Below are positions 46,819-59,129 of a stretch of 64,000 bases of DNA, one piece after another (the stretch's first letter is position 1; each line of letters begins with the position of its first letter). Both the position numbers and the translations under genes were made by a program. The stretch is from Zanthoxylum bungeanum (Eukaryota; Streptophyta; Magnoliopsida; Sapindales; Rutaceae): assembly GCA_019454045.1 (NCBI GenBank), contig SKCR01049635.1:124001-188000 (forward strand). Reading direction: 5' to 3'. Below the pieces are notes generated by a model, which was given only the letters and a program-made list of their open reading frames with translations, made no database searches and had not been told where the DNA came from.

Positions 46819-48503
46819 ATGAGATGAACCAGAAGCTTTGAACTTCGACCGCTTGACCCAGAAATTGAAAGAACCATCAGACAGTTGAGAAGGGAAAGTA
46901 GAGAAGGCCAAGAAGCAATCATTAAAATGGAACCTGAACCGTTGGAGGTTGCACCACCAATTCCCATTCGAGACAGAACCATTCCGGTGGTTGACAGACT
47001 CATTTCCTGTATTGTACTTCCTCCCTTACCAGCAAATACGTGTGACATCAAAACATGCATTCAGATGATTCAGTAGTCAGTTCAGTTCAGAGGGAATGCA
47101 ACTGAAGATCCTAATGCCCACATCAGTAACTTCCTGGAAGTTTGCGGTACTTTCAACTACAACAGAGCATCAGAAGAAGCAATGAGACTGTGTGTTTTCC
47201 CATATTCCTTGAAGGACAGAGCTAAAGCTTGGCTACATTCACTACCAGCAGGTTCTATCACAACTTGGAACACTTTAGCCACCAAATTTCTTGCAAAGTA
47301 CTTTCCACCAGCCAGAACTGGAAAGCTGAGGAATGACATCACATCTTTTGTGCAACAAGACTCAGAAACTCTCTACGAAGCTTGGGAAAGGTACAAAGAT
47401 TTTCTTCGGAAATGTCCTCACCATGAGATTCCAAAATGGCTTCAAGTCCAAACATTATATAATGGACTTTCTGGAATAATGAGAACCACAATCTATGCTA
47501 CTGCTGGAGGAGCCTTAATGGCAAAAGGAGAAGATCAGGCCTGGGACCTAATCGAAGAATGGCCAACAACAATTCCTTGTGGCCAACAGAAAGGAGCATG
47601 ATCCAAAGAATTGCAGGAATTTATGAAAGTGGAGCCAATACAGCAGTCAACGCCAAGCTAGATCAAATATGCAAATTCATGGAGACTCTTACCACTGGAT
47701 CCACAAGTTCACCATATGGAGGAGCACCAGAGTCGAACCAACTTGAAGAGACGGTGAATTATGTCAACAATTACAACAGACAGGGGAATAATCCATATTC
47801 CAACACCTACAACCTAGGGTGTAGGAATCATCCCAATTTTTCATGGAGCAACAATTCAGGCCAACAGCAGAACTATCCACCACCTGAATTCCAACAACAG
47901 AACAAAAGCCAGGAGCAGGAAAATGAACTAGGAATAACAGAAGTGTTGACCCACTTGAAAAAGATAGAAGCAAAACACGACTCTCAAACAACAAGATATG
48001 ATACTATGTTTCAATCTCAAGCAGCAAGATATGATGCTATATTTCAATCCCAAGCAGCATTAATTCAAAGTCAATATGCTTATATTAAAGCACTGGAGAA
48101 TCAAATTGGACAACTGGAAAATGCTCAGAGTTACAGACCGCCAGGTACCCTTCCTAGCAACACAGAGCCAAATCCAAGAAACATGGGGAATGAGCAATGT
48201 CATGCCATCATGATAAAAAGTGGTACTGAAATCAACAAAGATGTTGGAGCCAAAACAGCTGTTGAGGAAGTTTCAAAAGAAACAAAGCAACAGATGGAGG
48301 AAAAAGAAGCAAAGGAAAAAGAACAGATCATTCCACCTCCACCTTTTCCTCAACGTCTTCAGAAGAACAAATTGGACAAGCAGTTTTCTCGGTTCCTGGA
48401 GATCTTCAAAAAGCTGCATATCAACATCCCATTTGCAGAAGCCTTGGAAGAAATGCCTAGTTATGTCAAATTCATGAAAAACATTCTTTCACGAAAATGA
48501 AGA
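46819..48503 (+). pseudogene. Ath2 gag
   Basis: The frame starts just after a splice-acceptor-like TTCTTGTGTTTCAG (46790-46803). It has PLDPEIERTIRQL, PIPIRDRTIPVVD and then the retrotransposon gag domain (FPYSLKDRAKAWLHSLP, FLAKYFPPARTGKLRNDI, at about 47200-47340). The C-terminal half is Gln-rich and ends VKFMKNILSRK. Stops occur at 46825 (third codon), 47074 and 48498, and a 1-bp deletion near 47563 shifts frame. Gag would form the particle core. Otherwise it is well conserved at protein level. Confidence 0.92.
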
Positions 48504-51500
48504 TTGGGAGACTACGAAACAGTAGCATTAACGGAAGAATGCAGCGCCATCATTCAGAGGAAACTTCCCCCGAAGTTGAAAGATCATGGCAGTTTCACTG
48601 TCCCATGCACCATTGGAGAACATTACATCGGTAAGGCTTTATGTGATCTAGGTGTGAGTGTTAACTTGATGCCTTTTTCTATTTTTAGGAAATTGCAGAT
48701 TGGAGAAGCAATGCCTACCTCAGTTTCATTGCAACTTGCTGACCGAACACTCGCATTTCCAAGAGGTGTTGTTGAAGATGTGATGGTCAAAGTAGACAAA
48801 CTAATTCTCCCCACAGATTTCATCATCCTTGACATGGAAGAAGACAAAGAAATACCTATCATTCTTGGGAGACCATTCTTGGCTACAAGTAAAAATGTGA
48901 TTGATGTGCAAAAATGAGAACTGACCATGAAAGTGCAGGACCAAGAAGTGACCTTTAATGTTTTCAAAGCCATGAAATTCCCGAGCGATGAAAAAGAAGA
49001 AGAATGCTTCAGAGTTGATGTTATTGATAATATTGTTCAAAATACTGAGCCAAATCCCACAGATACACTTGAAGCTTGCATCACCAACATGACTGACAGT
49101 GAGCTAGATGCTGAAATCCTGGAATGTATCAACTACCTTGACAAACCATTCTGATTCAAAGCAACACCACCAGTTGAAAGCTTGGAACTGCCAAAGAAAG
49201 ATCGAATCAAGCCTTCGATTGAAGAACCACCACAGTTGGAGCTGAAGTTACTTCCGAGTCATCTCAGGTATGCATTTCATTGGAAAATCTTCTGAATTAC
49301 CTGTTATTATTTCTTCTTCACTAACATTGGATCAGGAAGAAAAGATACTGAGAGTGTTACGAGAGCACAAGAAAGCCATTGGCTGGACTATAGCAGACAT
49401 TCGAGGCATTAGTCCATCATTTTGCATGCACAAGATCTTGATGAACGATGAGTACAAACCCACAGTGGAACATCAACGGAGACTCAATCCAATCATGAAG
49501 GAAGTCATGAAGAAAGAAATCATCAAATGGTTAGATGCTGGCATCATTTACCCATCTCAGACAGCAGTTGGGTAAGTCTTATGCAGTGTGTGCCGAAGAA
49601 AGTAGGAATTACTGTGGTCACCAATGAAAAGAACGAGCTAATCCCAACAAGAACAGTGACTGGATGGAGAGTATGCATGGACTATAGGAAGCTGAACAAA
49701 GCCACGAGGAAGAACCATTTTCCGCTACCATTCATTGACCAGATGTTAGACAGATTGGCAGGATATGAATTCTATTACTTTCTTGACGGATATTCAGGGT
49801 ACAATCAGATTGCCATCACACCAGAAGATCATGAGAAAACCACATTTACATGTCCCTATGGTACTTTTTCTTTCCGCAGGATGCCATTTGGATTATGTAA
49901 TGCCCCTGCCACATTCCAGCGTTGCATGATGACCATATTCTCAGACATGCTGGAGCAGAGTATGGAGGTTTTTATGGATGACTTTTCTGTGTTTGGAGAT
50001 TCTTTTGACCATTGTTTGCAAAATTTAAAACATGTGTTACAAAGGTGCGAAGATACAAACCTGGTACTCAACTGAGAGAAATGCCACTTCATGGTGCATG
50101 AAGGCATTGTTCTTGGACATCGGATCTCACAAAAGGGGATTGAGGTAGACAAAGCAAAGATAGAGACAATTGAAAAACTACCTCCACCAACATCAGTTAA
50201 AGGTATTCGAAGTTTTCTTGGACATGCAGGTTTTTACGGGAGATTTATCAAAGACTTTTCCAAAATTGTAAAACCTCTTTGCAATCTTCAGGAGAAAGAT
50301 GTGCCTTTCAACTTCACCAAAGAATGCCAGGAAGCTTTTGAGATCTTAAAACAGAAGCTGGTCTCTGCCCCCATCATAGTAGCACCAGAATGGACCCTTC
50401 CATTTGAGGTAATGTGCGATGCTAGTGATTTTGCTGTAGGAGCAGTTTTGGGACAACACAAAGCAAAGATTTTCCACACCATTTACTACTCCAACAGAAC
50501 TCTGAATGAAGCTCAACTCAACTACACAACCACTGAAAAGGAGTTGCTTGCAGTTGTGTTCGCTTTTGACAAATTCCGCTCTTATCTGTTGGGTCCCAAA
50601 GTGGTGGTCTACAAAGATCATCCAGCGATCAAATATCTGATCACGAAGAAAGATTCGAAACCCAGATTGATCCGTTGGATACTTCTTCTACAATAATTTG
50701 ACGTGGAGATTCGAGACAGGAAATGGACAGAGAATCAGGTGGCAGATCATCTATCGTGGCTCAAGAATAGAGAAACAGCTGACAAAAATCTGTCAATCAA
50801 AGAAACTTTTCCAGATGAACAGCTGTTTGCCATGAAACAACAGGAAGTCCCTTGGTATGCTGACTATGTCAACTATATTGTGTCAGGAAAATGGCCGTTG
50901 GAATGGACAACTCAGCAACGGAAGAAGTTTTTCAAAGAAGTCAAACATTATGTCTGGGATGAGCCTTACCTGTTCAAATGTTATGCTGATCAATTATTGA
51001 GACGATGTGTTCCATAGGAGGAGGTCAACAGTGTTCTGCAGCACTGTCATTCATCACCATATGGCGGACACTTCAGCAGAAACAAAACTGCAGCCAAAGT
51101 CCTTCAATCAGGTTTGTTCTGGCCCACTCTTTTTAAAGATGCTTATCTTTTTGCTTTTCAATGTGACTGGTGCCAGAGAACGGGAAATATTTCCAGGAGA
51201 AACGAAGGACCGTTGCAAAACATTCTAGAAGTGGAAATATTCGATGTGTGGGGTATAGATTTCATAGGACCGTTTGTTCCATCATTCGGAAACCTGTACA
51301 TTCTGGTTACTGTAGACTACGTCTCCAAATAGGTTGAAGCAATTGCATTTCCATCCAATGATTCAAAAGTGGTGATCAAATTCCTGAAAAAGAACATTTT
51401 CACTCGGTTCGGAACACCTCGTGCAATCATCAGTGATGATGGCTCTCATTTCTGCAACAGATACTTCGATGCACTCCTATCCAAATACGGAGTTACTCAC

Positions 51501-52139
51501 AAGGTTGCCACGGCTTACCATCCACAGTCAAATGGACATGTTGAGGTTTCAAACAGGGAAATCAAAAGAATCCTAGAAAGAACCGTTGGATCAACAAGAA
51601 GACACTGGTCAACAAAACTAGATGATGCATTATGGGCCTACCGGACAGCTTACAAGACACCCATTGGTATGTCCCCATATCGATTGGTGTTTGGGAAATC
51701 ATGCCATCTGCCAGTTGAGCTTGAGCACAAGGCATACTGGGCACCGAAGAAGTTAAATTTTGATTCACAAGTTGCAGGAGAGAAAAGACTTCACCAACTC
51801 AACGAATTGGAGGAATTTCACCTACAGGCTTATGATAATGCCAAATTGTACAAGGAAAAGACCAAAAAATGGCATGACAAAAAAATAGTGCACAGACAGT
51901 TGGAACCAAGGCAGTAGGTGTTGTTGTACAACTCGAGGTTGAAACTTTTCCCTGGAAAGTTGAAATCTAGGTGGTCAGGTCCATTTGTGATCAATCAGGT
52001 TTTACCTTATGGAGTGGTTGAGTTACTGGATCCAAATACCAACAACACATTCAAAGTTAATAGTCAGTGTGTCAAGCACTACTGGGGAGAATCATTTAAG
52101 CGACAAAAAGAAAGTGTTACACTTTCAGATCCAGCTTAA
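48504..52139 (+). pseudogene. Ath2 pol (protease, RT, RNase H, integrase)
   Basis: The order is Gypsy-like. Protease has CDLGVSVNLMP (about 48648). RT has YFLDGYSGYNQIAI (49780), FRRMPFGLCNAPATFQ (49875) and the catalytic VFMDDFSVFG (about 49970). RNase H has [14 protein letters not shown] (50415) and [15 protein letters not shown] (50533). Integrase has the zinc finger H...CDWCQR (51165), WGIDFIGPF (51250), [10 protein letters not shown] (51430) and SNREIKRIL (51550), and ends with WSGPFVI near 51975. Stops at 48915, 49153, 50074, 50695, 51015, 51330 and 51915, and indels near 49265 and 49545, disable it. Several stops replace Trp. Confidence 0.95.
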
Positions 52140-52277
52140 CGTTCGAGAAGTCAAGTCTGGCTGACGACTTTAAACTTAGCGCTCGCAGGGAGGCAACCCA
52201 TGCAATTTGTGTATATATTGTGATCTGGTGTGTTTTATTTTTATGTGTTTAATTTTTGCAGGTTTAGTCATTTCACG
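52140..52277 (+). other. Ath2 post-pol region with splice-acceptor-like site
   Basis: AGCGCTCGCAGGGAGGCAACCC (52178-52199) resembles a conserved word found after integrase in Athila-type elements. A pyrimidine-rich TTTAATTTTTGCAG (52248-52261) just before the next ORF looks like a 3' splice site, as expected if the downstream ORF is made from a spliced RNA. Confidence 0.5.
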
Positions 52278-52630
52278 ATGGAAGAAGCTCTCGCAAATCT
52301 TCACAAGAAATTTCATTCTCTCCCTCAAAAATCTCTAATGAAAGTCTACAAAGCTCGCTTGGAACGGATGAGACTACTGATGATCAAAGGTATTTCTACT
52401 GACATTCGTTGGATTATTGAAGCACGGGTTCGATTGGCAGGTGAGTCTTCTGACTCTTTTATTTCACATCTGTCTGGCTTAGGAAGGATCACCTATGCTA
52501 AAAATGTGCTCGCATGTGTTGTAATACTCATTGTCGTTCTTTAGGAATGGTGTCTAATAACTGCGAAGATAAGATTAATTTCATTAGGGATGGCTTGAGT
52601 AAGGAGTCTTTGGATGACTTAAGTTTTTAA
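52278..52630 (+). CDS. Unknown ORF downstream of Ath2 pol, apparently with one intron
   Basis: An ATG at 52278 starts a 54-codon exon (MEEALANLHKKFHSLPQKS...). It ends at a textbook donor CAG|GTGAGT (52440/52441). The 104-bp stretch to CGTTCTTTAG (52544) behaves as an intron: joining the two sides keeps frame and reads 82 codons to TAA at 52628-52630, the last few perhaps in Cop5 sequence. It is polar and helix-prone with no signal peptide or membrane segment. It sits where Athila elements carry a third, env-like ORF, but no envelope feature is visible. It may be a remnant of that ORF or a captured host exon. Family not recognised. Confidence 0.35.
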
Positions 52631-55128
52631 GGATATTCTTAACCGCCATCCAGTGAACATCACCTGGATCGGCCTGATAGCGACTACACATGCTCAAAGC
52701 ATAGGAGACATCAGGTCGCGTACATATCATGGCATACATGATCGATCCGACTGTCGAAGCGAACAGGATCCGACTCATGTTGTCTCTCTCATCTTGAGTT
52801 TTAGGACACATGTCCTTAGATAGAGTGACGCCATGTGACACTGGCAACAGTCCCCTCTTAGACTGTTCCATGTTGAATCTCTTCAACACTTTGTCAATAT
52901 ATGTGCTCTGGGAGAGTCCAAGAAGCTTTCTATATCTCTCCCGGTAGATTTTTATTCCCAGAATAAAGGCTGATTTTCCCAGATCTTTCATGGAGAATTT
53001 TAATGAAAGCCAAGCTTTCACCAATTGTAGCATGGGAATGTCATTGCCAATAAGCAATACATCATCAACTTAAAGGACAATGAATGTCAGTACGCTCCCA
53101 CTAACCTTCTTATATAAACAAGGATCATCCTCATTTTGAATGAAATCATATTCTTTTATGATCTCATCAAAACGTTGGTTCCAAGAACGCGATGCTTGCT
53201 TCAATCCATAAATGGATCGATTTAACTTGAAACTTTGTTCGCATGTTTTGCTACGAAAAAACCGTCAGGCTGTTGCATATAAATATCCTCCAAAAGGTTT
53301 CCGTTAAGGAAAGTGGTTTTGACATCCATCTACCATATCTCGTAATCGAAATATGCAGCAATAGCAAGCATTATCCGAATGGATTTAATCATGGCAACAA
53401 GTGAACAAGTTTCGTTGTAATCGACACCATGTCGTTGACGATACCCCTTCGCTACAAGCCTAGCTTTGTACGTTTGTATGTTTCCATCCATGTAGGTCTT
53501 CTCCTTGAAGACCCATTTACAATCAATAGGCTTTACGCCTTCTGGTGCATCAACCAGTGTCCAAACTTGGTTGGTGTACATGGAATCCATTTCGGACTTC
53601 ATGGCATCTTGCCATAAACCGGAGTCGATACATTGTATCGCTTCCTCATACGTAGCCGGTTCGTCTTCCTCAATAAGATTAATATCCACATGAGGTGAGA
53701 TCAGAAACCTATACCTCTCAGGTTGTTTTCTGACTCTCTCCGACCTACGCGGTTCTTATGTTTTCGAAGACTGTGGTACAGTCTCATCCCTGATGAACTG
53801 TTTATATTCCGTTAAGGATTCTGTGCCAGGAACAGTATCACTCCGATTTTCATCGAGTTCTACTTTCCTCCTACTAACCACTGCATTTAGGAATTCCTTC
53901 TCAAGGAAAACCGCATGTAGAGCAACAAATACTTTGTTCTCTTGTGGGTTGTAAAAGTAATATCCTTTGGTTTCCCTAGGATAACCTACAAATAGGCATT
54001 TATCCGACTTGGGTTCCAATTTGGTACCATCCAAACGTTTAACGTATGCCCAGCATCCTCAAATCTTCAGGAATGAGAAACCCGGTTTCTTTCCTGTCAA
54101 TATCTCATACAGAGTCTGTTGAACAGACTTTGACGGAACCTTATAAAAAATAAGTATTGCACTGTTCAATGTATATCCCTAGAAGGAAATAGGTAGCTCT
54201 GTGCGACTCATCATAGACCTTACCATGTCCAATAAAGTTCGGTTTCTCTGTTCGGACACACCGTTTAATTGCGGTGTTCCGGGAGGAGTCCACTATGAAA
54301 GATTACCATACTCTTTCAAGTAATCGAGAAACTCATTGCTTAAGTATTCTCCACCTCGGTCCGACCGTAATGTTTTAATACTTTTGCCGGTCTGTTTTTC
54401 TACTTCGTGTCAAAGGTTTCCGACTTGTGTCTCATAAGATACACATAACCATTACGCGATGCATCATCCGTAAAGGTTACAAAGTATTCATATCCACCTC
54501 TAGCCTGGCTAGACATGGGCCCATATAGGTCACTATGAACGAGGGCTAACAGTTCGGTAGCACGTGCACCTTTACCGCTAAAAGGTGTTTTAGGCATTTT
54601 TCCTAATAAACAAGATTCGCAGACGTCATATGAATTTGGATCAAATCCATCCAAGTACCCACTCTTCGAAAGTGTGGATATGCGAGTCTTGTTAATGTGT
54701 CCCAGACGACAATGCCATATATAAGTTTCATCTTTGTTACATAGTTTAAGCCTTTTGTTTGTTACATTATATGTTTGAGATTGATTTATATTCAAAATAT
54801 AAAGACCATTATTCACATCAGCACTGCATATCTCCATATCATTTTTATACATAAAACACCCAGTGTTTCTAAAAACAAAAGTATAGCCACATTGGGCCAA
54901 TAAAGATACAGATATAATATTCCTTGTCAAACTAGGTACATAATAACAGTCTGAAAGATTAAGTACATGCCCCGATGGCAATTCTAAAATATAAGTCCCA
55001 ACAGCCAAAATGGCGACTCGAGTCCCATTTCCAACGTGGAGGTAAATCTCTCATGAGGTCAATCTCCTGCTAATCTGCAGATCCTGCACTTCAGTACATA
55101 TATAATTACCGCAACCTGAATAAAAAAT
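52617..55128 (-). pseudogene. Cop5 pol (protease to RNase H start)
   Basis: The minus strand carries the same Copia type as Cop2. Protease/pre-integrase (54400-55008) has FYVPSLTRNIISVSLL-like and WHCRLGHINKTRISTLS. Integrase keeps HSDLYGP and FVTFTDDASRNGY, which Cop2 lacks. RT starts at 53689 (VDINLIEEDEPATYEEAI, WVFKEKTYMDGNIQTYKARL). The RT end and RNase H start run to about 52617 (CTRPDVSYALSMCSRYQADP). Frameshifts and stops separate the blocks. It is truncated inside RNase H at the Ath2 junction. Confidence 0.88.
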
Positions 55129-55822
55129 CTAATTTTTAAAACTAGAAGTAGACATGTTTATTTCGATAACAAACATACCTGAAGCCGGTGCCTTGCCTGC
55201 TTTGATTTCCTTCCTGTGCGCCTTGTACTCACGGTAGTCACACTTCCAGTGACCCCGTTTGCCACACTGCAGGCATACATCTTGGGAATTGTCCTTAGCC
55301 TTCCTAAAAGACTTTGATGATTTGGCATTGCCCTTCTTCTTCTTTACACCTCCAGTTGCCTTGGGCCAAGCCCTCGGAGATTGAGATGTTGAAACGAACT
55401 GCACCTCGCCCTTTTTGCCCTTCAATAGCTCTTTTTCTGCTTCGCGCAGCATTGCCATCAGCTCTCCAAGAGTATGGTCTTGGTTCATCATATTGTAGTT
55501 CATGATGAACCCGCTCCAGTTGTCGGGAAGAGACTGCAAGATTAAATCTATAGAAGTCTCAGCCTCAAAGGTTATGCCTAGCTGACCCAACTGTTCAATG
55601 TCAACAATCATCTGTGACACATGGTGCTCAACAGATGTACCCTCTGACATTCGTGAGCGAAAAAGCTTCTTCTGCAATTCATACCTTTACTATCTAAGGT
55701 TAGATCGATGAAGGTCCTTCAATTTTTCCATCATAGTATAGGGATCCAATCTCTTGTTTTGGCGATGAAATTGAGGGGTCATCGCAGCGAGCATGACAGA
55801 TTGAGCAATTGAGTTGTCATCG
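55129..55822 (-). pseudogene. Cop5 gag, N-terminus missing
   Basis: A frame of 182 codons (55129-55677) contains FRSRMSEGTSVEHHVSQM, LILQSLPDNWSGFIMNYN and the zinc knuckle CLQCGKRGHWKCDY, in which the last Cys has become Tyr. Upstream, 55678-55822 continues with damage and ends at DDNSTAQS where the Ath3 LTR begins. This copy retains the ~200-bp gag core that Cop1 and Cop4 lack. Confidence 0.88.
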
Positions 55823-57136
55823 TGACCGGCGTAAACACACACGTATAACGCAAACGCACGTATCGTTCAAGTAGTATAAAAATATCGATCCCACGAGGAC
55901 TTAATTCCTACTGTTGCTATTAATTATTGATACTATTTAATTACAAGTATCTAATTATAGGGAGAAGGGAATTGATTGCTTTTGGTTGGTTGAATGTGGA
56001 TTTGCTAATTAAAATAAAAACAGACTCAAAAGAAAATACTAAGGAAAATAAAAGAAAGACTCAAAGATCTAGGGTCGTGACTCCACAAAATATTATTATG
56101 AAGATGAATTGATTCTCTTATAAATGTGTAATAAATCAGCTTGCTAACCTGGAACACGAAAATATGCAAAATCCTCTGTCGATGGTCAGACGCAAATACC
56201 TAGTATAACCCAATTGAACCATATGTCTATGTCAACTAAATTACCTGGATTCATTAAGATTAAGTTCCAATTATAGCTACCCCCGCCCGACAGGTATATG
56301 TCTATCCTGTAAGGAAATCTATTAAAGGGTTATCAATCCTCAAAGAAGATCATGGTCTATTGAATCTAAGGCTGAAAACTAAAATCTCCATGTCTAGTTC
56401 ATTTTAAGTTTACCACATCAATCTTATTGGTGATCAGACATCAAGAAGCATTAAGCTTAAGACTCATTAAACAAACTAAATAATTACCCAATAAATAATT
56501 AAATGAATTATTAAGCCTAGTAAATTGTGTTTCATCATTTCCCTAGAATAAAATAAAATACTGGGGTTAGAGGATTCGCATTTAATATTTCTTATCTAGG
56601 AATCTCACTTATTATAATATATAAATTATTTTCTGTTCTGCTTTCTCAGGAATTAATAATATTAAACATTTAAAAACAGCCATATAGGCGGTAATCCATT
56701 TAGTCCAATAACACCAGTCATATAGGCGATAATTATCTGTCAAATAATGACCAGCCATATAGGCGGTAAAGTAATTTATATTTAGACCAATCATATAGGC
56801 GGTAATAAAGTCTGCCATTAATTAATCCGGTTAAATTATAATTTATAAATTATAATTAAATGAGATTTACCTAGATAATTATATAAAATGTTTCACCTTT
56901 TACCCCAGTGGTAAATTAACTACAAAACATAAAGTAAAAAAGTAAATAAAATTTATTACAAAAAGTAAAAGTGCATAATTAAAAATACTAAAAGTAAAAA
57001 TGCTAAATTAAAATTACAAAAACTAAAACACACAAGATGCAATCCTTAGAGTCCTTACAAAACTCAAGGAAGACATGATTCAAATTCTGAAATCGAGCTG
57101 AATTTATAGGCGCGGATAGGCTTCCAGCGTCGCGAC
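55823..57136 (-). mobile_element. Ath3 3' LTR, part 1 (split by a solo LTR)
   Basis: In plus-strand reading it begins TGACCGGCGTAAAC, the reverse of the family's LTR end. It includes the short-repeat tract (CAGCCATATAGGCGG, 56680-56810) and a TATA-like CCTATAAATT on the minus strand (57101-57110). It stops at GCGAC (57132-57136), the target of the inserted solo LTR. Part 2 is 59130-59862. Together they make about 2.04 kb. Confidence 0.93.
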
Positions 57137-57429
57137 TGATGAGTGGTATTTATATCACTATTTCCCACTCATTTGACCTAATGTTTTGTATTGTTTCTCG
57201 AGTTTTATGAACGTTTTGATGTGTTTTGTTGTTATTTTACAGATAAATAAAGTTTGGACAGCACTGGAGGCAATTTAGGGCAAATCCGGACAAAAATGCG
57301 TCAACTGGAATAATTTCGTGTTCTGCGCGTCGCGCCGCGCATAGCCTTGGCGTCGCGACGTCCAGCCTGCGCCGAAGTTGCTAAAATGCGCCGTGGTCAA
57401 CGGGTCAACAATTTGAAAAGTTGACTTTG

Positions 57430-57665
57430 CTAACGTGCGCTTTGACACGTGTCACCATCACAGAAGACTTGCTAATGTGCGCTGGATGCCACGTGTCAAC
57501 CATTTAACCGTGCCGACAGTTGCCGACAGTGACGTCAGCATGACGTCAGCAATGACGTCATGAACAGTGCCACATCATCAGTCTGACGTAAGCAATGACG
57601 TCATGAACAGTGCCACGTCATCGGATAAGATCTCAGCCGACAAACCAGCAAGTGACACGTGTCAC
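57430..57665 (+). promoter_or_regulatory. TGACGTCA and CACGTG cluster upstream of the TATA box in the solo LTR
   Basis: TGACGTCA occurs at 57530, 57541, 57553 and 57596, with TGACGTAA at 57584. The span 57541-57626 is a 43-bp tandem duplication. CACGTG lies near 57446, 57490 and 57656. The cluster ends about 60 bp before the TATA-like box at 57725. TGACG pairs resemble as-1-type bZIP (TGA factor) sites; activity is inferred only. Confidence 0.55.
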
Positions 57666-58104
57666 TGTAGCTGGCGTCGCGACGCTGAACCCTTGCGCGT
57701 CGCGACTCCCAGACCCTATCGACGCCTATAAATTGAGCTCGAGATTTCAGAATTCAGTATCCCATCCTCTCTCTTCAATTCCTTCTAAAGAGAGAGTTTC
57801 TCTCTCTAAAAGTCTTTAGTTTTTACTTTTTTTTTAGTTTTGTAAATAATTTTAATTACTTTTTGTAATAATAGTAATTTTATTTTTACTTTTTACTTTC
57901 TTTTACAGTTTTTACTATTTACTTTTTACTTTTTACTGTTTTTACTATTTACCGTGATGAGGTAATTTCCTTATGTTCGGGTGAAAGGTAATTTCTTTTA
58001 CTATTACTATTTAGATTAATCTCCCTTAAAAATAATTTATTTACTATTTAAATTGGACTTAATCAGGATACCGCCAGATTGGTCGGTGGGTAATAAAACA
58101 TATA

Positions 58105-58239
58105 TTCCGCCTTTATGGCTGGTTATTTTGGTTCCGCCTTTATGGCTGGTTATTATGGTTCCGCCTTTATGGCTGGTTATTATGGTTTCGCCTTTATGGC
58201 TGGTTATTTTGGTTCCGCCTTTATGGCTGGTTGATATTA
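58105..58239 (+). repeat. 27-bp minisatellite in the solo LTR (five units)
   Basis: TTCCGCCTTTATGGCTGG recurs every 27 bp, five times. Since 27 is a multiple of three, it makes a false ORF with a nine-residue repeat (PPLWLVIMV). Degenerate forms are in the other LTRs of the family. Confidence 0.93.
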
Positions 58240-59129
58240 ATCACAAGTTTTTATATTATTTTAATGGGAGATATCTAAATAAGTAGTAGTAGAAATAATT
58301 CCTTTTACCTTAACATTTTATTTTATTTTTACTTTTCAGTATTTTTATTTTTATGTCTTTTATTTTTATGTCTTTACTAGTCCTAGTTATGTGTTAGTTA
58401 TCTAGGGGTTGTGATGACTTTTAATATCACTAGTTTATAAGGGATTATTTTATAGTTTGGGTAATTTATAAGTTTACTTATTAAGTCTTAAGCTTAAAGC
58501 TTCTTATTGTCTGATCACCAATAAGATTGATATGGTAAATCTAAAATGAACTAGACATAGGGATTTTAGGTTTCAGCCTTAGACTTAATAGCCCACGATC
58601 TTCCTTGAGGATAGATAACCCTTTAATAGATTTCCTTACAGGATATGAATATACCTGTTGGGCGGGGGTAGTCATAATTGGAACTTAGACTTAATGAATC
58701 CAGGTAATGTGGTTGACATAGGAATATGGTTCAATTGAGTTATACTGGGTATTTGTAATTGACCATCGGAAGAGGCTTTTACATAATTTAGTGTTCCAGG
58801 TTAGTAAACTGATTTATTACACAAACATAAAATAATCACTTCATCTTTTAAATGATATCAAAAGAAATCACAACCTTAAGAACTTTGTGTCTTTTATTTT
58901 CCTTAGTATTTTCTTTTATCTTTTTATTTATTTATTTAGCAAATCTTCAATCAACCAAATCAATCAAGCAATCAATTCCATTCTTCCTTTAATTAGATAT
59001 TTGTAAATAAATAGATTCAATAATTAATAACAACAGTAGGAATTAAGTCCTCGTGGGATCGATATTTTTATACTACTTGAACGATACGTGCGCTTGCGTT
59101 TTACGTGTGTGTTTACGCCGGTCAGCGAC

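Larger units (their letters stand above)
57137..59124 (+). mobile_element. Solo Athila-like LTR inside the Ath3 LTR, 1,988 bp
   Basis: It begins TGATGAGTGGTATTT and ends GCCGGTCA, and is flanked on both sides by GCGAC (57132-57136, 59125-59129), a perfect 5-bp target duplication. No internal region is left, so LTR-LTR recombination removed it. Its orientation is opposite to the host LTR, so the region forms a long imperfect inverted repeat. A TATA-like CCTATAAATT lies at 57725. Confidence 0.95.

Noticed and set aside
58053..58286. Frame with nine-residue PPLWLVIMV repeats as a membrane peptide
   Set aside because: It is the translation of a 27-bp minisatellite in an LTR.
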